Shown here one piece after another: positions 11,721 to 23,300 of a stretch of 64,000 nt of DNA. The stretch is from Liriodendron chinense. Its lineage: Eukaryota > Streptophyta > Magnoliopsida > Magnoliales > Magnoliaceae. Numbering within the stretch: the first letter of the stretch is position 1; every line of letters starts with the position of its first letter. Location of the stretch: the NCBI GenBank assembly GCA_003013855.2, contig PVNU02000773.1:5335001-5399000 (forward strand). Direction: 5' to 3'. The notes beneath the pieces are model-generated. The model was not told the origin of the DNA, made no database searches, and worked only from the letters and a program-made list of their open reading frames with translations. A program made the position numbers and the translations under genes.

Positions 11721-13424
11721 CCACTTTCTCATCTGAATCGTTAGATGTGATTAGCATATGCTGATTGGGCTACACACCAAGTTTTAGCTCAATCAAACCT
11801 CAAACGGATGATATTTGTATACATATATAAAAAAAAAGACAATCTAGATTAAATTTTGGATAGATCTGATCATTTAAGGTCACATCCAAACCATCTACGA
11901 GCTTTCTCATATGGAATAACACTTCCACGCCAAATTTTAAGTCGATCAAACTAAGAACGAGTGAGATATGATCCGATCACGATATAAGGTATCATCATTG
12001 TCCTAAAAAACAAACAATTAAGAGTCCACATAGCCAAGTATCCAGCGTAGATCATCCCACCATCAACTGTGTAGCTTGGCCAAGCTTATGGCCTTATGAT
12101 TTACGACGATCTAACTTCAATGGTCTCGATGGCACAATCGAGTAAGCGCACATAGAACACTGCGGTCCCCATACGTGTAATAACTGGACATGTGGTGCCA
12201 CCATCCATGATCTTGGGTGGACCCCACACATTCCACACATGTGGATGTTCTATCACAAAGACAAAAAGGATGGTCCACATACATACATGAAATAATAGAT
12301 GAGATACACATAGGGGAAACAATTTTCATTAATAAAATAATTTTTAGATTTTAAAAAATCTAATACCAGACATCCTATGCTGCTATGATTTATTATTTAT
12401 GGAGTTTAAGAAACTCCCAAAGGGATGGGCTGTGTGCATATGGGAGAGAGAGAGAGAGGAAAATTTTTCAAAACCACTCCACAGGTTTTTCACTTTCTCC
12501 CTTTCATGCGGGTTGACAAAAAATTACAAATTCTAAAATTGGAAAACTCTCAAGCTAATGAACGTGTGGCACACTTGGGAGACGGACTCTGTGGAACATC
12601 TCTAATATGGGAGGGGGTTCATACGTTTTCTCCTACTCATTTACACTCACTTTCCTAATTTTAAACACGCAAGGAATGTCATAAAATCTAAAAATCACTT
12701 AATTAAATTGACCAATTAGTAAATTATATAATAAGGTATCAACTAATAAAAAGCATGGAGAGAAGTTAAGGAAAAAATAGAGTAAGAGATAGAAGAGAGG
12801 GTACACACCCACCCCTCCTTTCGAGAAGTTATAGGTATATAAGGGGTGGACCCTACATGGGCCGTCCATAAATTACAAGAACTATCAACCTTTATCTCCT
12901 TTAGAAGCTCTTGCTATTAATGCCGATGTTGCAACACAATTTATGATTGATCTTTTACTGACTTGAGATGAAGCTCATTGGATCTTCAATTTAGGTCAAT
13001 AATATACTCAATCCTAGCTATCCATGTTGAAGAACAAATCAAAAACATAAAAAAAAATACAAAATTTGCAACTTGAAATAGCTCAAAATATACTGCTGAA
13101 TAAAACATACAAAAATGATTTTTTTTAAAGAAAATCAAAATAAGTCATTCATCATAATCATCAACCATCATGCATCATATAACAATGCCACAAGCACATT
13201 TAATTAATCAAACCATTTAGATCAGCTCATGTGTTCCTAAATTGATCATCCACCCAATTTACATCGTTGATGTACAGGAAATTGAAACCCTTAGATTTCT
13301 CAATTTGGGTACCCAAAGGAATTTAGTCGGTTGGCTCGATTTATAAGCACAAAAAAAAAAAATATATCAAATTTGGGATGCAACTAAGCACAATCATTAA
13401 ATAGAACCACTCTGTTACTAATCT
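11721..13424. other. Gene-free DNA between the two direct repeats
   Basis: No primer binding site, polypurine tract or coding frame of a retroelement was recognised. The short ORFs on both strands look like chance. A GA-rich tract lies near 12448-12462. Confidence 0.55.
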
Positions 13425-13471
13425 GATGAGTTTTTTTTTTTATTGAAACAGATCGAAATAAAAAGGTTTTG

Positions 13472-13472
<1 letters not shown>

Positions 13473-13526
<54 letters not shown>
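13473..13526. repeat. (TA)n microsatellite
   Basis: About 54 bp of alternating T and A within direct-repeat copy 2. It is absent from copy 1. Confidence 0.95.
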
Positions 13527-13528
<2 letters not shown>

Positions 13529-13837
13529 ATTAATTAACAAACGGATCCTATTGTGACCAGGCCATGTTGCAAAAAGAAAAACTAAATACATCCTGTAAAT
13601 GATTTACCTTGATCAATGGACTATATTTGATATCAATGCCACTCTCCTAGCATATGGAGTCTCTCTCATATTTATCTGAGGTGTAGGAGAATGAGAAGCC
13701 ACATCAGATTCCTAATAGGGGTCAGGAATTAACCAGAGTAGTCCAGAGAGTGGGTCTTAAGACCAGAGGTATATGAATAGTATGGATAAGAAATGGGAGA
13801 GGTGGAATGTCTAATCTCTCTCCTCTCTTTTATGAAC

Positions 13838-13840
<3 letters not shown>

Positions 13841-13874
<34 letters not shown>
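13841..13874. repeat. (CT)n microsatellite
   Basis: About 34 bp of TC/CT dinucleotides inside direct-repeat copy 2. Confidence 0.95.
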
Positions 13875-13876
<2 letters not shown>

Positions 13877-14060
13877 CAAAATGTGAAACATCCAAGGGGT
13901 TTTGGGCGCTGTGAGGCTCCTCTTTTCTCTTTCCTTAATAGGATCTTAAATAGGAGGAGGATAGGGTTGCAATACAGTAAAAAGAGTAGGGACTTCGCCA
14001 CCTTATGAGATCCTTTGTACCTTACTGTGAAAGGAACATGTTTACCTTCCCAATCCATGT

Positions 14061-14927
14061 ACCCCAATTGTATTTCTTCCACTATCCGTGAACACCAACT
14101 TAGAGCCATCTCATGCCACCCCTAGGGTTGGTGTATCAAATTTTAGCCATTGAATGTTCATCAATCATTTTTAAACAAATTAAGGGTTAAAGCTCAACGT
14201 TAATAGTTGAAATTCATGATTAAGCGGTCGAAAACCCAATAAGTGTTGGCCAACCTTCATAATACTTGATGAATGATCCACATACTAATGTCCTGGGTGA
14301 ACCAAATGGATCCCTTATTGGATTGTGTGAACTTTGACAACCTTGATGAAACCTTCGAGCCACACCCACTTTCAATGGCTTTTAAGTAACCTTGTAAAGC
14401 GAGCTAAAGAACAATTTATCAGGATTTCTCCATCCACACACTTTCATGTCCAAGGATCTGACAAAACCAGGTACAACTATAAGTGTACTTTAGTCTGGAC
14501 ATGATGGGTCTCCCTGATTAGTAGTTACAAGCGATCCTACCAATCTGAATAATCAAATGTTTAGAACAAGTAACCATCCATGACTCGTTTATACTCTCAC
14601 ATAGTATGGGGTGAAGGCACACTAATACCAAGTCGGGCCCAATGATGGAGACTATCCATTTTGACACGAGTCAATCCCCTCACCCTATCTGTCCATTTTG
14701 ACACTTGAGATGACATACACACGTGTGCACACACACAAATATGCACACGCTTACATAGTCATGGGTAAAGCATTAAAATCCATGAATTACATCTCTGCTT
14801 GGTAATAAATCGACGCGTTTAATCTTAGAGTGCCCTAAAGACAATAAATCCATAATAACAAACATTTTTCACATGCGATTAACTAAGCCAAAAAATATAT
14901 AATTCTATCTAAAAAGTCACAGAGCAA
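14061..14927. other. No gene seen
   Basis: Low-complexity intergenic DNA with short chance ORFs only, including a 'acacacgtgtgcacacacaca' type stretch near 14710-14735. Confidence 0.6.
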
Positions 14928-16500
14928 TATAAACATTTGTTTTAAAGGGCACTTACCCCAACATAAATTATACAAAATAAATCGTTCATATTAAGGGTAG
15001 TAATCTAAATGTGCCTGTAAACACCCCACCTACGATAGTAAGAGACTACTTTACAGAATTTCAATGTCACTTTAAAAAACAACCTTCTAATTGATTCGAG
15101 AAGCACCGCAATGCTAAATGGACTAAATGAAGGTCCCCACGACATCTTGGAGACAACAATTTAGATTAGACTAAGGGGACCAGCAGGAATAAATTTCCAT
15201 CAGTTATCCTAGCCCATCGAAATCAGTCAGGTGGACTATGAGACCATCGAGATGGCAAAAATACCTCAAAATGCATGAAAAGTACTAGCCAGTGGTTCCA
15301 AAAAGTGCACTCATCAATTTAGAGAACTCATATTACTGAAAGAACCTTGAAAAACGCAAGATTTTGCCACATTAGCACCAATAAAGTCAATTTTATAAAA
15401 AAATATAACTCTTTCCTCTCATTTAAGACATCCAAGGTTGCCTAAGAGGGCTTGAGGAAGCCTTGAGAAGTGAGGGAGCGATTCTAAAAAGGGTCTTTTA
15501 CGTATTACAAGTAGCTTGCCTTAGAGACTCTGCAGAAGAAATCTTCCACGCCGGAAGGCCACCAATTTCAAAAGAAGTTCATCAACATCCAAAATAAAGT
15601 CAGAATCAAGGACACCCAAGTCATCTCTTTACACATAAGAGTGCTCGGTTCTCATCTTTCTTTCTCACATCTCCTCCAAGTTCCAGTCAACACCCTACAC
15701 ATATAACTTCCCTCATATAAACATTTGTTTTAAAGGGCACTACCCAAATATAAATTATATAAAATAATCTGTTCATATTATAGGTAGCAATCTAAATGTG
15801 CTTGTAAACATCCCACGTACGATAGCGGGAGACTACTTTACAGGATTTCAATGTCACTTAAAAAACTACCTTCCAATTGATTAGAGAAGCACCGCAACGC
15901 TGAATGGAGCAAATGAAGAAGGTTCCTACAATCTCACGGAGACATAACAACTTAAATTGGACTAAGGGGACCATCGGGAATAAATTTCCTTCGGTTATCC
16001 TAGCCCATCGAAATCTGTTAAGTGGACTCTAAGACCATCGAGATGGCCAAAATACCTTAAAATGCATGAAACTAGCAATGGTCCCAAAAAGTGCTAGCCA
16101 ATGGTCCCAAAAAGTACACTTATCAATCGAGACAACTCTTATTACTGAAAGGACCTTGAAAAATGCAAGATTTTGCTCAATGAGGTTTATTTTATAAAAA
16201 AAAATATAACTTATTTTTCTAATTTAAGACATACAAAGTTGCTCAAAAGCACTTGAGGAAGCTTTGAAAGGTGATGGAAGTGTATAAGTAGCTTGCATTA
16301 AGGACTTGAGAGAAATCTTGCACACAGAAAGGCCACCAATTTCAAAAGAAGTTTGTCAACATTTGAAATAAAGTTAGAATTAGGGGCGCTGAATCATCTC
16401 TCTACATATAAAGAGTGCTCGGATCCCGTCTTTCAATTTGAGTTAATATACACCACGCGTGCCATTTCTAAGTGCCTGCATATCAAGCGTCATACATCGC
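14928..16500 (+). repeat. Direct duplication of a ~790-bp segment
   Basis: The unit starting 'taaacatttgttttaaaggg' at about 14928 recurs at about 15717. Both copies contain 'tgtaaacaccccac' or a close variant (15014 and 15802), 'gactactttacag', 'atttcaatgtcac', 'accatcgagatgg' and 'ccaccaatttcaaaagaagt'. Spacing is about 789 bp, with scattered substitutions and small indels. The TGTAAACACCCCACC start resembles the start of gypsy-type LTRs, so the unit may derive from an LTR. The second copy is followed by the hAT MITE at 16513. Confidence 0.8.
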
Positions 16501-16512
16501 CGGAGTATCAAG

Positions 16513-17144
16513 TAGGGCTGAAAGTCGGGCAGGTTGGGTCAGGTTGGTGCTCAACCCTAACCTAATCCAAGATTCCTATACCTCAACCCTAACCCAACCC
16601 AACCCAACCCAACCCAACCTCGAGTTGGGAATTCTCAACCCAAGCCCAACCCAAGTAGGCTTGGTCGGGTTGATCGGGTTAATACATGATAATATTTTTG
16701 TTATTAAATTAGTTTATTATGTTTCAATACATGTCTTATTTTTTGTACTTATGGCTCTATTACTTATATATGTAGTTATTTATTGTAAAAAGCTTCATGT
16801 TTTCTAAACAAAACCGCTAAATTATAGGATAGCTATTCATTTAACACTCAAACATATCAAATTAAAGCATATATAATTTCAAACATTATAAATTTAATTA
16901 CTAAGGTAATATAAACTAATAAATTTACTTAACTAAAGTATAATAAAATTATAAGTGACTTGTATATAGATTGGGTTCCAGTGGGTCAGGCAATCCCTAA
17001 ACTCCCACCCAAGCCCGTCCCAAGGTTTATTGGGTTGGTGTTTGCACAAGCCCTCAAGATCGGTTCGATGCTTCCTGCCCAAGCCCGACCAATGTCGAGT
17101 CGGTCACAGGTCTGTGGGTTGAACCCGCCCAACTTTCAGCCCTA
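16513..17144. mobile_element. hAT-type MITE with exact 8-bp target-site duplication
   Basis: The left end TAGGGCTGAAAGTCGGGC and the right end GCCCAACTTTCAGCCCTA are near-perfect terminal inverted repeats. Both ends are flanked by GTATCAAG (16505-16512 and 17145-17152), an exact 8-bp target-site duplication, which is the hAT signature. The element is 632 bp and has no transposase. Its left part contains a run of CCCAA/CCCTAA units (about 16562-16620), with further GGGTTG-type units near the right end. It lies 174 bp upstream of the dehydrogenase start codon, so it is in the promoter or 5' UTR. Confidence 0.92.
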
Positions 17145-17318
17145 GTATCAAGTAGCTCCCCTTGCAAAATCCGCCAGCTCTTCGGTCTGCTCAAAAGGTA
17201 GTCAAAACTTTCTTCTCCTCCGTCGTCTCCGCACTCGCACTCTCTTCGGTAGGATCGAAATAAATAAAAGTAGTTTAAAAATAAAGACTAGAGAAGGGGG
17301 AGAGAAGGAAGTAAGAAA

Positions 17319-20300
17319 ATGCATTTGAGCGAGAATGAGGGAATAGAGGGAAAAATATTCGTGGTGACCGGCGGAGCTGGTTTCGTAGGTGCTGCCCTCT
17401 GCTCAGAGCTTGTAAGAAGAGGAGCTCGGGAGGTTCGGTCTCTCGACCCTCGGAAGTCCTCTCCATGGATTCTCGATCACCAGAAGAACGGTGTCAAATG
17501 CATCCAAGGTCTCTCTCTCTGTCTCTGATTTTCCCGTGAAGGAATTCGATGTTTTCTCGATCTGATCGTTGCATGGATGGGAGCTTTTCTCGTAATTTTG
17601 GTTTTGAATCTGTTCTTTTCTTCTCCGGATTTCGTTAGGGTTTCGCTTTTGGTTGGTCTTTGCGTTTTTGTGCCGGAATTCGATGTTTTCTCAATTCGGC
17701 GTTCGGAAGGGTTGAGCTTGTTGTGGTCTGTCAGGGTTTGGATCTCTTTCTTCTGCTTGGTTTTGCTACGATATCTCTCTCGCTTAATTTTCTTTGGCTG
17801 TTTGTACGAATGGATTCAATGTTTCTAATTTGATCTTTGATTCCAATGGATATATTTTGGATAACTGGGGTTTGAATTTTCTTTTAATATTGTTAATTTT
17901 TATCAGTATTGTCACTGTTATTATTTGCATTTTAACAAGCTATAATCTGCTGAAATTTGTTTGATAATTTATGCAACCCTAGCTTTATAATCTGCATTTT
18001 ATAGCTGATAATTATCATTCCACTACCTTGTGTTCGAGCAAATGGGTCAGCTTCTTAGATCCGCCCCATCATGATGTTTATGTAAAATCCATCCTGACCA
18101 CCAGGTGCGTCACCTCATGTTAGGCCAAGGCCCAAAAAATGGGAAGCGATTAGGTGTTACGTGGGTAACACTACCGCGGGGCCCACCTTTTTTTTTTGTT
18201 TTTTGGTTAGTCATGCAATGCACCCACCCTGTTAGTTGGGCAACACACCCACACGGTTAGTCAGACAATGCACCCACCCACCAGTGGGGTGTGTCTCCTT
18301 AGCATTCGAACCTGAGACCTGCTGTTGAAACGCCCAGGTGTCTTCCAGCCAGGCTCCCGTGGGGCCCACCTTGATGATGTGTTGTACATCCACACTGTCC
18401 ATCTGTTTTTCCAGCCCATTTTAGGACGTTGCCCAAAAAAGATCCAAATCTCAGGTGGACCATACCATAGGAAACAGTGGAGATTGAACGCCCACCATTA
18501 AAAAATTCACAGGGCCCACTGTAAGCATGTTTGTAATATTGTTTCTTTGCCATCTAACCTGTTGACAAGGTCAACTAGAGCGGGAAGAAGGTAAAATACA
18601 AAGATCAGCTTGATCCAAATGTTTTGTGGCCTATGGAAAGCTTTAAATGGTCATTCACCACTTTTTCCACACAAGATTTGGATCTTCTTAATTTTAGGTA
18701 TAACATCCTAAAGTTAGCTGAAAATACGGATGGCCGGTGTGGATATACAACAAATTCATCAAGGTGGGCCTCACATGGTAAGGATAACACCCGTTAAGGT
18801 GTTACTTGGGTAACACCTAATCCGCTCCCCCCCAAATCACCCAATCCGTGATTCAGGTGGACCACATGATTGGAAACATTGTACAGGGCAACCCTCCCAA
18901 CTGTTTTCCTTGGTATGGGTTACCTGAATAACGGACAGGCCTGATTTTTAGGCCCCAGGCCAAAATTTTAGTGTGACATCTAATGATTGGAGTGGATTTC
19001 ATAAAATCATCATGGTGGGCCCTGTAAAAATCAAGGGCACATGTTTCTTTTCCAACTGTTTTCTTTGGTGTGGCCTACCTGAATCACAAGTTAGCCTGAT
19101 TTTTTAGCTTTGGGCCTAAACTTGGGATTAGGCATCTAATGGTTGGTGTGGATTTCGCATACACATCATGGTGAGCCTTGCCAAAAATCAAGTCCCGGCA
19201 TCCCTCTCAAATGTATATGGATAATATTTAGAAGAAAAAGGGTATGGTATGGTACACCGCTCTTGATTTTGTCGGGGCCCACCATGGTGTTTATGCAAAA
19301 TCCACTCCGATCATTAGATATTTAGTCCCATGTTAGGGCCAGAGACAAAACTCTCGCTGACCTGTGATTCTGGTGGGCCACACCAAAGGAAAAGGTTGTG
19401 AGAGAGACGTCCACCCTTGATTTTTACAGGGCCTGCCGTGATAATTAACATGAATCCACTCTAATCATTAGAATTTGCACAAAAATTTAGGCCTATGGCC
19501 CAAAACTCATACCTACCATGATTCACGCAGGCCACACCACTGGAAATCGTTTGGAGTGCGAGCAGTGCCCTGCACACTATTTCCAATTATGTGGCCCACC
19601 TGAATCAAAGATGGATATTATTTTTGGGCCCTTGGCCTAACATGGGGTGAGCACCTCGTGGATTTTACATAAACATCACGGTGTGGGGCCCACCCGAGCC
19701 ACCGACCTATTTGCTCGCATGGCGGCCGTGACGGAAGATATGGAATGGTAATTATATCGATTAACAAGGTAGCAGTTTTGAAAATGTTTTTGAAAAAGGT
19801 ACCAGAATGGAAATTCCATGTTAATTAGGTATTTTTTGTAAAATTCCTTAAAAAAAATTGGTGAATTAGTTTAGAGGTTTGTAGTCTTCATTAATTTTCC
19901 ATTTTTTCGTAGTTATTAATTTCATTAGTTTGAACACTGACTACGGAGTGATAGTTTTGGCAAAGAATGATGTGGAATTCAGTGATAGTTTGGTAGATTA
20001 TGGTTGATCATTTTTCACTCACAAGCACATGCACCCCATACGTGGCAATTGTGCAGGTATATGCTGAATTTCAAGTTGTGAGCCCCACAGGGATGTGGCA
20101 CAGCCCCAAAATTGCACTGATTTGACAATCTCAACCATCTGATCAGTGGCCATCAAATGTGCAATGAAAAAAGACAAGGCCAAGGGTTTGGAAAATTTCC
20201 ATTGTTGCCATATGTTTAGGGAACTGATCGGTATGCTTTTGGGCTATTCCCCATCAATTGTCTGCAATTTGGACAGCCAGGGGTTGGTTACATGCATGCC

Positions 20301-23300
20301 AAGCCTAAGGTGGATGTTTTGCTTCATATGTTCGCTGTTGTAACTAACATTCTGGTGATCATGGCTCAAGGCTTCACTTCAGGAGCTGATCGACGGCCCT
20401 GTTTTTTTCTTTTCCTTTCTTTTCTTCTTCTTTTCTTTTTTAATCAGTGCACTGCAGTACCTTGAAACTGATTTTATGGCATTCTATGTCATAGGAGATG
20501 TGAGCCAGAAAAAGGACGTCGAAAGAGCTCTACGCGGGGCAGATTGTGTTTTCCACCTTGCTGCATATGGCATGTCGGGGAAGGAAATGCTCCAGGTTGG
20601 GCGCGTTGATGAGGTGAATATAAATGGAACCTGCAATGTGTTGGATGCATGCCATGAGTTCGGGATTAAGAGGCTTGTCTATGTGAGCACATACAATGTG
20701 GTGTTTGGGGGAAAGGAGATTGTGAATGGTAATGAAGCATTGCAGTATTTTCCTATTGATGACCATATTGATCCATATGGCCGCAGTAAATCTGTTGCTG
20801 AGCAGTTAGTTCTTAAGAGCAATGGTCGCCCTTCCAAGTATGTAATTTCTGCTTGGTTCATCAAATTATCTTTTTAAACTTGTGCAATTACAGCTGAAGT
20901 TACAACAGCTTGTCTCTCGATGTTGTCTAGACAAAAGAATGGAGCCCGTCTTTATACTTGTGCGATACGTCCAGCTGCTATATATGGACCAGGTGAAGAG
21001 AGGCACCTTCCAAGGATAATCTCTCTTGCAAAGATGGGTCTGTCGGCATTCAAAATAGGTGATGCAAGTGTGAAGACAGATTGGGTTTATGTGGATAACC
21101 TTGTACTGGCTCTAATATTGGCTAGCATGGGACTTTTGGACGATATTCCTGGTAGAGAAGGACGGCCTATAGCTTCTGGGCAGCCATATTTCATATCTGA
21201 TGGTAATGCATGATTCAATGGGCTTAGGAAAAATATTATTTAAATCAGTTCTGATTTGGAATATTGATTTGGTGAGTCCTCTAAATAATTCTTTCTCATA
21301 CCCACATACATGCTTGTGCTTTGTGCTTGTATTTTTGTTCACGTGTGTATGCTTGCATGAATTTGTGCACTTGCCCATCATCGTTGTCTAAGCCTTATCT
21401 CAAATAATTGGGTCAGCAATTCGTGCACCTGCACATGTTTGTGATAACATTATTTATAGGATTTCAAGTAGCAAAGGCTAGAAATGGGTTCCATGTGTGA
21501 TCGGTTGAAACAGTTTATCTTTGATATTGAAAACCAATATTGGGCCCTGATGAGTTGTTCGACCATTAATTTCTCTAAGATCCTGGGTCCAGCAGTGTGT
21601 GCATACAATTACTTATTCATAGAATAATAGGATTATTCTTGTTTGACACGGCTATCAATTACATGTTACTCACTCAAAACTTGTTCTTGTGTCAAAAGCC
21701 TTTGGACAGAAGTCCAAAATGCTTTCAGTTTTGAATGTCTGGAAAGAAAAGAAAAGAAAAGAATAAGAATGAATGTCTTATGCTCCAATTCATCAAACAC
21801 TCCTACTGTTTTGGGTTTCCTGCCAATAAAAGTGCTTGAACAGTATGAACAGAATGGATGAAAGAAGCTTTGTTTTTATATAGAAAGTTTTAGTCCATGA
21901 TACAAAGACGAACATGCCAAAAATGGCACCTATCTCTTTGATAGAGAGGGCTACTTTGTTATGATCAAATTTCTCAAATTCCATATGTTGGCATTTGCTG
22001 TATCAGTAAATACATTCTATCATACCATCTTTGTTGTGACTTAAGACACAGTGCATTGCATGGTGTATTTTATTTCATTCATCCAGAACTTAGTGGAATG
22101 TCATGCGTCTGCAGTTAGCCACACCATGAATTTGGGTCGAAATCCAAATTTTTAAAAACTTAAAGACTTGGCAAATCCACAAAATGAGAGCCTCAAAACC
22201 AATAAAATCTATGCTTTTCCAATAAATGCTCTGCCACTGCAATAATTGCTCCCTAAATCCATGTATTTGTAGCTTGATGCCTAACATTGGACATTGAGGT
22301 TTGCCAATCCAAATCCAATGCAAATCCATTAATTTGACAAGTTCATGGATTTACCAATTCCATATTCTCATTTCCTTATCCCAAATAGGCTCTATGCTTA
22401 TGGGAAATGTTGAACTTTAGACATTTCACACTCTTACGGTACGGCTTGTTTGCTTCACCAATTACATCAATAAAGTAAATGGGTAATGATTACAAATTGT
22501 TTTACTTGTCTGGTAACATCATCTGCATTTGATTGCAATGATGACATTGCTTACGTTGTTTGTTTTATCCAGGTAAAATTGTAAAGATGACAATTTTATG
22601 ATGTAAACTTATAATGATTACAAGTTCTTTTACCTGTCTCCTATTACATCTGCATTTTACTCTCGAATTATGTGCCAGTAATCATGGTGTGCAATAACGG
22701 CCGTTACATAATGGTAACGTTGACAACCGATACACGTTACGGGGTTGTAATGGCCGCAATGGCTGTTATGGAAAACATGACCCATAACGGCCATTACGTA
22801 AAGGTGATGCTTGGCAACCGATACGCGTTACTGGGGTTGTAACGGCTGCAATGGCTGTTATGGAAAACATGACCCGTTACCCCCTCCACAAAGGCCATAA
22901 TGGCCCTATAGCAGTCTATTATTGGGTGGATGCAGGTTTTTCAGGTTTTTGGTTTCAATAAAAAAAAAAAGAGATTGTAACTGGCCGTTACGAGGGCTGC
23001 AACACTATTACGGCCTATATCGTAAAGGTAATGGTTGTGGCCATTACGGCCACTATTACCTTTACGGAATACCTTGGCCGTAATACTTGTTTAACAAACA
23101 CTAAAATAGTAATGATGGCTTATTTACATTATGTTATTATGTTACTATGGAAATTGGTGAGATAGACAAGCCCTTAGGGAAGAGATTTCCCATGCAGAAT
23201 ATTGGCTGAGTTGATTTAACCTCAATTTTGCATTGGACTCTAAAACATCTCCGGGCTTGAGCCTGTGCACTGTATCTGTTTCCTTTTGCTCCTCAATTTA

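Larger units (their letters stand above)
13425..14060 (+). repeat. Dispersed direct repeat, copy 2 (LTR-like)
   Basis: This is the second diverged copy of 11155-11720. It is longer because of a TA microsatellite (13473-13526) and a CT microsatellite (13841-13874) that have expanded inside it. The order of the shared blocks is the same as in copy 1. Confidence 0.6.
18040..19715. mobile_element. Large inverted-repeat element (family B) in dehydrogenase intron 1
   Basis: The left end (GAGCAAATGGGTC, then TGATGTTTATGTAAAATCC and TGTTAGGCCAAGG at 18036-18135) is mirrored by the right end (CCTTGGCCTAACATGG, GGATTTTACATAAACATCA and GACCTATTTGCTCG at 19625-19715). Between them are several repeats of the same half-unit: 'tggtgtggcctacctgaatc', 'gatttttaggc', 'catcatggtgggccctg'. 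It is non-coding. The left part is interrupted by a family A element at 18141-18830. Confidence 0.75.

Noticed and set aside
16562..16620. Telomere-like CCCTAA/CCCAA run as an interstitial telomere
   Set aside because: It lies within a hAT MITE with exact ends and is degenerate (mostly CCCAA), so it is better explained as element sequence.
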